This document shows positions 25,020 through 31,952 of a DNA stretch of 37,943 bases, one piece after another. Positions within the stretch are counted from its first letter, which is position 1. Each line of letters begins with the position of its first letter. The translations under genes were made by a program, and so were the position numbers. Under the pieces are notes generated by a model. The model saw nothing but the letters and a program-made list of their open reading frames with translations. It did not search any database and had not been told where the DNA came from. The DNA comes from DASUZB01 sp036377075 (lineage in GTDB: Bacteria; Actinomycetota; CALGFH01): NCBI GenBank assembly GCA_036377075.1, contig DASUZB010000166.1, forward strand, positions 1-37,943. Direction: 5' to 3'.

Positions 25020-25904
25020 TCAGGAAGGTCGGGGGTCGAAGGCGGTGAGGGCGAGGCGGGCGAGGCGGGCGGGGTCGAGGAGGATGTCCATGGTCGCGAT
25101 CCGCCCGTTCTGCAGCGTGAGGGCGCCGATCGCGTAGACCTTACCGTCGAGCAGTGAGACCCAGCCGGCCGCGCCGTTGACACGCGCGGGCCGCGCGACG
25201 AGGCCGAGCTGCGAGAAGGCCACCGCCCTGCGGGCGACGTTCTCGGCGCCGCGAACCTCGACGATGGTCCCGCTGCCGCTGTCCTCGCGGACCACGACGT
25301 CGGGATCGAGCACGGCGACGAGGGCGTCGAAGTCTCCGTCGCGCGCGGCGGCGAGGAAGGCCTCGACGACTTCGTGCTGCGCGGCCGCGTCGGCGCCGGG
25401 GGTCGGGTCCGCACCGCGGATGCGGCGGCGTCCGCGGCTGGCGAGCTGGCGCGCCGCTTCGGGCGAGCGGTCGAGGATGGCGCCGATCTCGTCGAAGGGA
25501 ACCGAGAACATGTCGTGGAGGACGTAGGCGAGCCGCTCTGCCGGCGTCAGCGTCTCGAGCACCACGAGCAGCGCGAGGCCGACGGAGTCGGCGAGCAGTG
25601 CCTCGTGCTCAGGGTCGATGCCGTCGACGCGGTCGACGATCGGGTCCGGCAGGCGCGCGTCGAGTGGCTCCTCGCGCCGCGTCGCGCGTGCGCGGAGCAT
25701 GTTGAGCGCCACGCGTCCGACCGCGGTGACGAGCCAGGCTTCGAGGTTGTCGATCTCGCCGGCGTCGGAGCGGCTGAGCCGGATCCACGCCTCCTGGACG
25801 GCGTCGTCGGCCTCGCTGGTGGAGCCCAGCATCCGGTAGGCGACGGCCCGCAGCCGGGGCCGGTGCTCCTGGAACCGTTCTGCCAGCCAGTCGCGCTCGT
25901 CCAT
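25020..25904 (-). CDS. ECF sigma factor, SigJ/ECF41-like, with SnoaL-like C-terminal domain
   Basis: The 294-residue protein has sigma region 2 (FQEHRPRLRAVAYRMLGSTS, ADDAVQEAWIRL) and region 4 (LTPAERLAYVLHDMFSVPFDEIGAILDRS). A SnoaL-like domain of about 115 residues begins at AAQHEVVEAFLAAARDGDF. ECF41-type factors have this domain in place of an anti-sigma partner, and it controls their activity. The family's DGGGK motif appears degenerate here (DSGSG) and the end reads LDPARL where NPDKL is usual, so it may belong to a sister group. No anti-sigma gene adjoins it. The gene is divergent from the DUF6081 gene, whose upstream region has a matching promoter candidate, and lies upstream of the GMC oxidoreductase. 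Confidence 0.92.
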   Translation of the reverse strand: MDERDWLAERFQEHRPRLRAVAYRMLGSTSEADDAVQEAWIRLSRSDAGEIDNLEAWLVTAVGRVALNMLRARATRREEPLDARLPDPIVDRVDGIDPEHEALLADSVGLALLVVLETLTPAERLAYVLHDMFSVPFDEIGAILDRSPEAARQLASRGRRRIRGADPTPGADAAAQHEVVEAFLAAARDGDFDALVAVLDPDVVVREDSGSGTIVEVRGAENVARRAVAFSQLGLVARPARVNGAAGWVSLLDGKVYAIGALTLQNGRIATMDILLDPARLARLALTAFDPRPS

Positions 25905-25939
25905 CGACCTGATACACCCGCCCCGGGCGCTGAGCGTGG

Positions 25940-25966
25940 CGTCACGTCTCCGTGCCGCCGGGGGTC
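25940..25966 (+). promoter_or_regulatory. Candidate ECF41-type promoter for the DUF6081 gene
   Basis: CGTCACG (25940-25946), a 16-nt spacer and GGTC (25963-25966) match the reported ECF41 consensus TGTCACA-N16-CGTC at 5 of 7 and 3 of 4 positions with the exact spacing. It points at the DUF6081 gene and would leave a leader of about 30 nt including the ribosome site. Its regulator would be the sigma factor encoded divergently (inference). Confidence 0.4.
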
Positions 25967-26002
25967 TTCCCCTTGGGGAGCGTAAACGAAAGGAGACCGA
26001 CC

Positions 26003-26740
26003 ATGGCGACGGATCGCGACGGCTTCGTCACGTACGACGAGCTCAGGGGGCCGGACCTCGACGCTGCGCGCTGGAGCCCGGCGCGCCTGCCGCTCCCCAC
26101 GGGCGGCGACCACGTCCCGCTGGACCCCAACGCGGAGCTGGCCGTCGGCGAGGGCGAGGTGCGGGTGACGATCCCGCGCTTCTCGCTGTCGCACGACACG
26201 TTCCAGCCCGCCGACAGCGCCAAGTACCTCGTCTTCTCGACGCGCCAGTTCGACCTGCCGCCGGACCGGCCCGCGACGTTCGCCGTCGACCTCGCGGTCG
26301 ACAACCTCGGCGGGGACCCGGGGGACTACCGCCGGGCAATGGCCGCCTTCCAGGTGTTCGACTTCGAGGCCAGCGGGCGGGTGTTCTCCGCGTGCGGCAC
26401 CTCCACCCGCGTGCTCGCGCTGGACGAGCAGTTGGGCGCGTGGGGCGCGGACGAGCCGTTCTACCACATGGTCGAGTCGCCGTACGAGGACTTCGACGAC
26501 GACTTCACCCGGCTCCGCGCGTGCGAGGTCACGCTCGACCGGAGCGGGTCGACCGCGGCCTGGCGCGTCGACGGCCGCACGGTGTACCAGACCCACGGCA
26601 CCTTCATCCCCGAACGCGTTCGCATCGGGTTCGGGATCTGGACGCAGCTGCCGATCCGGGACGGTCGCAGTCGCTCGCTCGACGGGCAGGGCATGAGCGC
26701 GCGGTGGCGCCGGTTCCGTGTCCGCGGGGTCGACGCGTGA
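26003..26740 (+). CDS. DUF6081 family protein
   Basis: The 245-residue protein begins with FVTYDELRGPDLDAARW and contains AKYLVFSTRQFDLP, NLGGDPGDYRRAMAAFQVFD, a DRSGSTAAWRVDGRTVYQTH strand block and an RIGFGIWTQLPIRDGRSRSL block, ending RWRRFRV. This pattern resembles DUF6081, a beta-rich fold that may be related to concanavalin-like lectin/glucanase domains; no catalytic residues can be named. It has no signal peptide. AGGAGA sits 7 nt before the ATG. It is divergent from the SigJ-like factor, which probably controls it. A nested hairpin follows the stop codon. Confidence 0.7.
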   Translation: MATDRDGFVTYDELRGPDLDAARWSPARLPLPTGGDHVPLDPNAELAVGEGEVRVTIPRFSLSHDTFQPADSAKYLVFSTRQFDLPPDRPATFAVDLAVDNLGGDPGDYRRAMAAFQVFDFEASGRVFSACGTSTRVLALDEQLGAWGADEPFYHMVESPYEDFDDDFTRLRACEVTLDRSGSTAAWRVDGRTVYQTHGTFIPERVRIGFGIWTQLPIRDGRSRSLDGQGMSARWRRFRVRGVDA

Positions 26741-26744
26741 GCCG

Positions 26745-26799
26745 GCACGAGGGCCATACCGCCCCTGGAGGGGGTGGCGGTGGACGCCCCGGCTCGTGC
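26745..26799 (+). terminator. Nested hairpin after the DUF6081 gene
   Basis: GCACGAG (26745-26751) pairs with CTCGTGC (26793-26799), and inside it ACCGCC (26758-26763) pairs with GGCGGT (26776-26781). The structure starts 5 nt after the stop codon and is a likely terminator. No T tract follows. Confidence 0.55.
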
Positions 26800-26911
26800 G
26801 CCGCCCACTTTGGTGTTCAATGCAGCATCAGAACGCAGCCTGCGCCGCCGCGGCCGGCCGGCCCGAAGGGCCGGGTGCGCGTGGCTGCGTTCGGGGGGAG
26901 GCCGTATTCGC

Positions 26912-26917
26912 AAGGAG
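26912..26917 (+). promoter_or_regulatory. Ribosome binding site pointing to a CTG start
   Basis: AAGGAG is followed after 7 nt by CTG (26925), the first codon of the region homologous to ABC ATPases. No ATG, GTG or TTG in this frame is near. The site is therefore the main evidence for a CTG start. Confidence 0.5.
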
Positions 26918-26924
26918 TGCGACG

Positions 26925-27839
26925 CTGGCAGCGGCGGTTGAGCTCAAGGGGGTTCACCGGCGGCTGGGCAGGAGCCCGGCGCTCGCCGGTCTCGACCTCA
27001 CCATCGACGAGGGCGAGCTGTACGGCCTGATCGGGCCGAACGGCGCGGGCAAGACGACCGCGCTGCGGATCGCCCTCGGGCTGCTCCGTCCCGACCGTGG
27101 GGAGGTCAGGCTGCTCGGCGCCGACCCGCGCTCGGGGCGGCACGGCCGCGGGCGCCGGGTCGGCAGCCTGGTCGACGGCCCCGCGCTGTCCCCCAGGCTG
27201 ACCGGGCGCGAGCAGCTCGCCCTGATCGCCAGCTGGTCGCGCGTGCCGGAGGCCGAGGTCGACCAGGTCATCCGCCAGCTCGGGCTGGGCCGCATGACCG
27301 AGCGGCCGATCGTCACCTACTCGAGCGGCATGCGCCAGATCCTGGCGATCGGGGCCGCGCTGGTCGGCCCGCCGGAGCTGCTGGTGCTCGACGAGCCGAC
27401 CGTCGGGCTCGACCCAGGCCACCGGCGCCGCGTCGACGACCTGCTGCTCGAGCACGTCCGTGCCGGCGGCACGGTGCTGCTCTCCAGCCACCAGCTCGAC
27501 GACGCCGAGCGGCTGTGCACCCGCGTCGGGCTGATGGCCGACGGCCGCCTCGCCGAGGAGGGACCGCCGACGGAGCTGGGTCCGGCGGCCGGCCGCTACG
27601 AGGTGGTGGTCGGCGACCCGGACGCCGCCCTCACCGCCCTACGGGCCGCCCACCTGATCTGCTGGAAGGACCAGGACAAGGTGCTGGTCGAGACGAGCCG
27701 CGGCCCCAACGGGGTGGACGGCAGCCAGATCGCCAAGCTGCTCGCCCAGGCCGGCGTCTACCCGTCCGACCTGCGCCGCTCGCGCACGCTGGAGCTCGCC
27801 TACGCCGAGCTGACCGGGGGGCGCATGGCCGGTGGCTAG
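26925..27839 (+). CDS. ABC transporter ATP-binding protein
   Basis: The protein has Walker A GPNGAGKT (37-44), signature YSSGMRQ, Walker B LLVLDEPTVGLD and SSHQLDDAERL with the switch His, so it is the ATPase of an ABC-2 type exporter. From the CTG the product is 304 residues, normal for the family, starting right at the first beta strand (AAAVELKGVHRRLG). The nearest in-frame conventional start is an ATG at 26820, which would add 35 residues of low-complexity sequence and has no ribosome site; I prefer CTG but the ATG is possible. The stop overlaps the permease start by 8 nt. The C-terminal extension (residues about 220-304) is typical of such ATPases. The cargo is not known. Confidence 0.85.
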   Translation: MAAAVELKGVHRRLGRSPALAGLDLTIDEGELYGLIGPNGAGKTTALRIALGLLRPDRGEVRLLGADPRSGRHGRGRRVGSLVDGPALSPRLTGREQLALIASWSRVPEAEVDQVIRQLGLGRMTERPIVTYSSGMRQILAIGAALVGPPELLVLDEPTVGLDPGHRRRVDDLLLEHVRAGGTVLLSSHQLDDAERLCTRVGLMADGRLAEEGPPTELGPAAGRYEVVVGDPDAALTALRAAHLICWKDQDKVLVETSRGPNGVDGSQIAKLLAQAGVYPSDLRRSRTLELAYAELTGGRMAGG

Positions 27840-28602
27840 CGACACCCGCGTCCGGGTGCGGCCCTTCGCCGGCACCATCCGCCTGCGCGGCCGCGAGCTG
27901 ATGCGGCGGCCGGTGGTCGCCGCCGCCGTGCTGATCCAGATCGGCGTGCTCATCACCGTCGACCTGATCGAGGTGCTGCAGCACCCCGGCCCCGACACCG
28001 TCACCAGCGACCTGGTCCAGCTCGGCCTGCGCGCGACCGCGGCGCCCGGCGGGCTGATCTTCGGCGTGCTGGCCGCCGCGGTGGTCGGCTCCGAGTTCAG
28101 CTGGGCGACCGAGCGGGCGCTGCTCTCCCGCGACCCGCGGCGGCTGCGCTTCGTCGCGCTGCAGCTCAGCCTCGTGACCGTGCTGGCGGTCGTCTGGACG
28201 GTGGTGCAGAGCCTGTTCGCCGTCAGCCTCGGCGCGCTGCTGCAGGCGCAGAACGGGGCCGGCCCGCTGCCCGCTTGGACCACCTCGCGCGGCGCCGCCG
28301 CCCTGCTGGCCGTCCTCGCGGTCACCGAGGTCTACGGGCTGCTCGGCGCCGCCTGCGCGCTGGCCTGCCGCGGTGCCCTCGCCGGCGTGGTCGCGATGCT
28401 CGCCTACGGGCTGCTCGGCGAGCTGGGCCTGGCGCCCCTGTGGGAGCCGGCCGACGGCTGGACGCTGTACGTCTCCGCCGCCGCGCTGGTCGACCACCAG
28501 GGCGCGTCGCTGCTGCGCTCGATGCTGGTCGTCGGCGGTGCCGGGGTGATCGCCCTCGCCGCCGGCCTGACCCTCTACGCCAACCGCGAGATCACCCGGT
28601 AA
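27832..28602 (+). CDS. ABC-2 type permease subunit
   Basis: The 256-residue membrane protein partners the preceding ATPase. Hydrophobic segments lie at about residues 29-48 (VAAAVLIQIGVLITVDLIEV), 75-90, 112-135, 155-185 and 225-248. The motif VVGSEFSWATERALLSRDPR matches the cytoplasmic coupling loop of ABC-2 permeases in the gliding/copper-transport (YhgE/NosY-like) group. The GTG start lies 8 nt inside the ATPase gene. The stop codon falls inside a 21-nt tandem repeat. Confidence 0.85.
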   Translation: MASDTRVRVRPFAGTIRLRGRELMRRPVVAAAVLIQIGVLITVDLIEVLQHPGPDTVTSDLVQLGLRATAAPGGLIFGVLAAAVVGSEFSWATERALLSRDPRRLRFVALQLSLVTVLAVVWTVVQSLFAVSLGALLQAQNGAGPLPAWTTSRGAAALLAVLAVTEVYGLLGAACALACRGALAGVVAMLAYGLLGELGLAPLWEPADGWTLYVSAAALVDHQGASLLRSMLVVGGAGVIALAAGLTLYANREITR

Positions 28603-28628
28603 AGGTTCGAGATCACCCGGTAAGGGTT
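28587..28628 (+). repeat. Tandem duplication of 21 nt over the permease stop codon
   Basis: CGAGATCACCCGGTAAAGGT plus T (28587-28607) is followed directly by CGAGATCACCCGGTAAGGGT plus T (28608-28628), differing at one base. The first copy contains the permease stop codon, so the second copy lies in the leader of the next gene. Confidence 0.8.
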
Positions 28629-28634
28629 TAGGGA

Positions 28635-28710
28635 GGTGGGCCGGAGCCGCGCGCTGGACTGACCGAGGAGCGACGATGGAAGCCAGCGCACGAAGCGGCG
28701 CAGGCCCACC
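28635..28710 (+). promoter_or_regulatory. Long RNA stem in the aminotransferase leader
   Basis: Three consecutive complementary blocks build one stem: GGTGGGCC (28635-28642) with GGCCCACC (28703-28710), GCCGC (28646-28650) with GCGGC (28695-28699), and GCGCTGG (28651-28657) with CCAGCGC (28683-28689). That is 20 base pairs. The 25-nt loop holds GAGGAG and the ATG of a 14-codon ORF. No T tract follows, so it does not look like a plain terminator. It may control translation of the gene that starts at 28735. Confidence 0.55.
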
Positions 28711-28720
28711 GACCGTTTGA
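28676..28720 (+). CDS. Candidate 14-residue leader peptide
   Basis: An ATG 5 nt after a good ribosome site (GAGGAG, 28665-28670) encodes MEASARSGAGPPTV and stops at TGA 14 nt before the aminotransferase start. The start is in the loop and most codons are in the 3' arm of the leader stem, so a translating ribosome would open that stem. There is no run of one amino acid that would suggest a classic attenuator. Whether it is translated is unknown. Confidence 0.4.
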   Translation: MEASARSGAGPPTV

Positions 28721-28734
28721 GTAAAGGGGGCAAC

Positions 28735-29880
28735 ATGGCGGACGAGCTGCTGGCATGGCGTGACCGCTTCCCCACCCTGGCCCGCGGGCCCTACTTCGCC
28801 GCCCACACCCTCGGCCCGATGCCGGACTCGGTCCCCGGCGCCCTTGCCCGCTTCGCCGCCGAATGGGCGGAGCAGGGGGTGGTCGCCTGGTACGGCTGGA
28901 TGGAGCAGCTGCGGGCGACCGCCGCCCGGCTTGAGGCGCTGCTCGGCGCGGCGGAGGGCAGCATCGCGCTGGGGCCGAACGTGTCGGTGCTCGCCGGCCA
29001 GGTGCTCTCCTGCCTCGACTGGGACGGCCCGCGCCAGCGCCTGGTCACCACCGACCTGGAGTTCACCACCTGCGACTACCTGTACCGGGCGCAGGAGACC
29101 GTCGGCGCCAAGGTCGAGGTGGTGCCGTCCGACAACCTCACCGTCGACGAGCAGCGCCTGGCCGAGGCGATCGACGAGCGCACCGCGCTGGTCGCCGTCA
29201 CCCACGTCGCCTTCCGCTCCGGCGCCCTGCTCGACGTCGCCCCGGTGGTCGAGCGTGCCCACCAGGTCGGCGCGCTGGTCCTGCTCGACACCTACCAGTC
29301 GGCCGGGACCGTGCCGGTCGACCTGACCGCGCTCGGCGTCGACCTGGCCGTGGGTGGCTCGGTGAAGTGGCTGCTCGGCGGGCCGGGCACCGGCTACCTG
29401 TACGCCCGGCCCGGGGTGGCCGAGCGACTGGCGCCGCGGCTGGTCGGCTGGTTCGGCCACGAGGCGCCGTTCGCGTTCGAGCCGGCCCCGATCCGCCTCG
29501 CCGCCGGCGCCGGCCGGTTCGTCACCGGCACCCCCAACGTGCCGGCGAACGTGATGGCGGCCGAGGGCCTCCGGGTCATCGCCGGGGCGGGGGTGGCGGC
29601 GATCCGCGCCAAGTCCCAGCGGCAGACCGCCCGCCTGCTCGACGGTTTCGGCGAGCAGGGCGCGGTGGTGCGCGGCCCCGCCGACGTGCGCCGCCGCGGC
29701 GGCAGCGTGGTGGTCGACTTCGAGGGCGCCGACCAGGCCACCGAGGCGTTGATCGCCCGCGGGTACACCTGCGACTACCGGCCCGGCGCCGGCCTGCGCC
29801 TCGGCCCCCACCTCTACACCTCCGACGAGGAGTGCGAGGCCGTCCTCGCCGAGGTGGCCGCCATCCGCGCCGGCCGGTAA
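28735..29880 (+). CDS. Class V aminotransferase-fold PLP enzyme, kynureninase-like
   Basis: The 381-residue protein is a fold-type I PLP enzyme of class V. The PLP-lysine is Lys211 in GGSVKWLLGGPGTGYLY, Asp185 in VLLDTYQSAG binds the pyridine nitrogen, and THVAFRSGALLDV precedes it. The DTYQSAGTVPVDLTALGVD block and the C-terminal CDYRPGAGLRLGPHLY resemble kynureninases, though true kynureninases usually have a longer N-terminal part and act with other tryptophan-catabolism genes, none of which is here. It could also be a cysteine desulfurase-like or novel lyase. AAAGGGGG precedes the ATG; the same frame has a TTG at 28717 that is less likely. The leader contains a long stem and small ORF. 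Confidence 0.88.
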   Translation: MADELLAWRDRFPTLARGPYFAAHTLGPMPDSVPGALARFAAEWAEQGVVAWYGWMEQLRATAARLEALLGAAEGSIALGPNVSVLAGQVLSCLDWDGPRQRLVTTDLEFTTCDYLYRAQETVGAKVEVVPSDNLTVDEQRLAEAIDERTALVAVTHVAFRSGALLDVAPVVERAHQVGALVLLDTYQSAGTVPVDLTALGVDLAVGGSVKWLLGGPGTGYLYARPGVAERLAPRLVGWFGHEAPFAFEPAPIRLAAGAGRFVTGTPNVPANVMAAEGLRVIAGAGVAAIRAKSQRQTARLLDGFGEQGAVVRGPADVRRRGGSVVVDFEGADQATEALIARGYTCDYRPGAGLRLGPHLYTSDEECEAVLAEVAAIRAGR

Positions 29881-29965
29881 CGACCCCGTCGGCGGGACGA
29901 CGCTCATGGCGAGACGGCCGACTTGCTCCTGCTGTAACGATCGCCCGCCCACTTCCACCGTCCAC

Positions 29966-29997
29966 GGCCCTGTTCCAAAGGGCCGCTGACGCGGCCC
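29966..29997. terminator. Overlapping hairpins between convergent genes
   Basis: GGCCCT (29966-29971) pairs with AGGGCC (29979-29984), and alternatively GGGCCGC (29980-29986) pairs with GCGGCCC (29991-29997) around a 4-nt loop. They lie between the stop of the aminotransferase gene and that of the small minus-strand gene, and can work in either direction. Confidence 0.55.
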
Positions 29998-30317
29998 TAC
30001 AACAGGTCGTCGAGCGACTTGCGGGGGCGCTGCTCGGCCTCGCCGACCAGGTCGTCGAAGCTGGGGCGGCGCTCGGCGCGGCGCATCGCGTCGGTCAGGG
30101 GGTCCTTGGTGCCGACGTCGCGGCCGGCCTCGAGCAGGTCGTCGAGGGAGGCGCGCGACTTGCCCTCCAGCCGCAGGCGGATGGCGGTGAGCGTGCCCGA
30201 CTGGTCGGGTTCGAGGCCGTACCGGTTGTTGAGCTGCGTCAGCGCCAGCTCGGCGCGGGTCAGCAGCTCGTGGTCGAGCGGCGTCGGCGGGCCTGGGTCG
30301 GTGTCGGCGTCGGGCAT
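29997..30317 (-). CDS. Small acidic protein with three SxDDL motifs, unknown function
   Basis: This 106-residue protein has no family I recognise. Residues 12-50 look helical (LDHELLTRAELALTQLNNRY). The second half carries three copies of a short motif, SLDDLL at 57-62, SFDDLV at 86-91 and SLDDLL at 101-106, each preceded by basic residues (KSRA, RRP, RPRK); the last copy is the C-terminus itself. Such repeats look like short linear binding motifs. GGAGG lies 6 nt before the ATG. It begins 26 nt after the phoH-like stop on the same strand, so the two are very probably cotranscribed and may act together. A longer open frame upstream to 30503 is only shadow sequence. Confidence 0.75.
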   Translation of the reverse strand: MPDADTDPGPPTPLDHELLTRAELALTQLNNRYGLEPDQSGTLTAIRLRLEGKSRASLDDLLEAGRDVGTKDPLTDAMRRAERRPSFDDLVGEAEQRPRKSLDDLL

Positions 30318-30343
30318 GGCTGCCTCCTGCGGGGGGTCGGTTG

Positions 30344-31708
30344 CTACAGCCTGCGGGCGACCAGCTCGGCGACCGGGCTGCGCTCGCCCTTGACCAGGGT
30401 GACGTGACCGAACATCGGCTCGCCCTTGAGCCGCTCGACCAGGGCGGCGACGCCGGAGTCGGGCTCCACGTAGGGGTGGTCGACCTGGGTGGTGTCGTGG
30501 CACAGCACCAGCTTGGAGCCCTCCCCGAGGCGGCTGGCGAGCGAGCGCAGCACGCCGTACTCGACGTTCTGGGCCTCGTCGAGGATGGCGTAGGTGCGCA
30601 CGAAGGTGCGGCCGCGGATGAAGGTGAGCGGCTCGAGCTGGACGGTGCCGTCGTCGAGCAGGCCCTGGACGAGGTCCTGGACGTAGGTCTCGCGCCGGTC
30701 GGCGTCGTGGGAGCCGCGGAAGAGCTGGGCGAGCACGTCGTAGATCGCCTTCATCCAGGGGGTGATCTTCTCCTCCACGTCGCCGGGGAGGAAGCCGAGG
30801 TCCTGCCGGCCGACGGGGACGACCGGGCGGAACACCAGCACGCGGTCGTAGGCGCGGTGCTCCAGGGTGGCGTCCAGGCCGGCCGCGATCGCCAGGTAGG
30901 TCTTGCCGGTGCCGGCGAGGCCGGCGAGGGAGACCAGCGGGATCTTCGGGTCGCGCAGCAGGTGCAGGGCGAAGTGCTGCTCCTTGGAGCGGGCGCGCAC
31001 CCCGAACGTCTCCGGGGCCTCGGCGAGCAGCGTCAGCTCGACCGTCTCGCCGGCGGCGGCGCTGCGGGTGACCTGGCCGAGGGCGCTCTGGTTGCCGGAG
31101 CGCAGCACCACGAACTGGTTGGCGAGCAGCGGCTCCGGGGCGGTGATCTGGCCGCCGCGCCCGGCGTAGAGGGCGTCGAGCCCGCCGGCCAGCTCCACGG
31201 TGGAGACGCCGGCGTAGCCCTCGACCGCGACCTGCTCGTGGCGGTACTCCTCGGCGACCAGCTTCAGTGCCTCGGCCTTGATGCGCAGGCTGGCGTCCTT
31301 GGAGACGAGCACCACGTGGTGCTCCTCGCCCAGCTCCTTGGCCAGGTTGGCGGTGGTGGCCAGGATGCGGTTGTCGGCGGTGTCGGCGCTGAGCCCCTCG
31401 GGCAGGGCGAGGCGGGTCTGGTTGACCTCCACCCGCACGCGGCCGCCACTGCCCAGCACGACGCCCTCGGCCAGGCTCCCCTGCTCCCGGAGGGCCTCGA
31501 GCGCGCGCACGGCGCGGCGGGCGGACGCGCCGAGCTCGTCGGGGCGTGCCTTGAGCTTGTCCAGCTCCTCGATCACGGTGAGCGGGACGACCACGTCGTG
31601 CTCCTGGAAGCGGCCGAGCGCGTCCGGGTCGGAGATCAGCACGTTGGTGTCCAGCACGTAGGTGCGGGGCTGGTCAGCGGCGCTCGGACGGCGAGAGGCA
31701 CGGGGCAT
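30344..31708 (-). CDS. PIN-PhoH fusion protein (PhoH2-type RNA helicase/RNase)
   Basis: The 454-residue protein joins an N-terminal PIN nuclease domain to a PhoH ATPase domain, like mycobacterial PhoH2, which unwinds and cleaves RNA. The PIN acidic residues are visible: Asp20 (VLDTN), Glu47-48 (IEELDKLK), Asp109/Asp112 (DTADNR) and Asp138 (SKDAS). The ATPase part has Walker A GLAGTGKT (263-270) and Walker B LDEAQN (376-381), and ends near GHVTLVKGERSPVAELV. The ATG at 31708 has GAGGTG 8 nt upstream; the frame is open to 31903 but the added residues are not homologous. A small unknown gene lies 26 nt downstream and another 64 nt upstream, both on the same strand. In mycobacteria phoH2 is paired with a small antitoxin-like gene, phoAT. 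Confidence 0.93.
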   Translation of the reverse strand: MPRASRRPSAADQPRTYVLDTNVLISDPDALGRFQEHDVVVPLTVIEELDKLKARPDELGASARRAVRALEALREQGSLAEGVVLGSGGRVRVEVNQTRLALPEGLSADTADNRILATTANLAKELGEEHHVVLVSKDASLRIKAEALKLVAEEYRHEQVAVEGYAGVSTVELAGGLDALYAGRGGQITAPEPLLANQFVVLRSGNQSALGQVTRSAAAGETVELTLLAEAPETFGVRARSKEQHFALHLLRDPKIPLVSLAGLAGTGKTYLAIAAGLDATLEHRAYDRVLVFRPVVPVGRQDLGFLPGDVEEKITPWMKAIYDVLAQLFRGSHDADRRETYVQDLVQGLLDDGTVQLEPLTFIRGRTFVRTYAILDEAQNVEYGVLRSLASRLGEGSKLVLCHDTTQVDHPYVEPDSGVAALVERLKGEPMFGHVTLVKGERSPVAELVARRL

Positions 31709-31772
31709 TCGGGCAACACCTCGCGAATGACGGGGCCAGGGCATCACGGTACTCGGGATCTGTCCGTCTGTC

Positions 31773-31952
31773 CTAGCAGACATGATCGTCAGGGATGCCG
31801 CGTGTCTTGGCTGGTGTGGCCATCGCCGCGACTCGCTTGGCCAGCTCGGTGTCGCTGGTAGTGGTGCCGCCGGCCAAGTGGCGGTCGACAGCGTCAGGGT
31901 CACTTTGTTCAGCGGATGTCGATGTGGGGTGTTTCATCGTGGGGTGTTTCAT
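31773..31952 (-). CDS. Small hypothetical protein upstream of the PhoH2-type gene
   Basis: A 59-residue frame begins MKHPTMKHPTSTSAEQ and ends RGIPDDHVC. The central part SDTELAKRVAAMATPAKTRG is likely helical. Codon use is less extreme than in housekeeping genes. The first ten residues come from an exact-but-one 15-nt tandem duplication that duplicates the start codon, so translation may start at 31952 or 31937. No ribosome site is visible. It lies 64 nt upstream of the phoH2-type gene on the same strand, the place held by phoAT in mycobacteria, but I see no clear similarity to any known antitoxin. Function unknown. Confidence 0.5.
   Translation of the reverse strand: MKHPTMKHPTSTSAEQSDPDAVDRHLAGGTTTSDTELAKRVAAMATPAKTRGIPDDHVC

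Noticed and set aside
28635..28710. Reading the leader stem as a simple terminator of the upstream permease
   Set aside because: The loop is 25 nt, no T tract follows, and a ribosome site with ATG is in the loop. A terminator cannot be excluded, but these features suggest a control element for the next gene.
27631..29958. 775-residue minus-strand frame opposite the permease and PLP enzyme
   Set aside because: The plus strand has intact motifs throughout; this frame is a low-complexity shadow.
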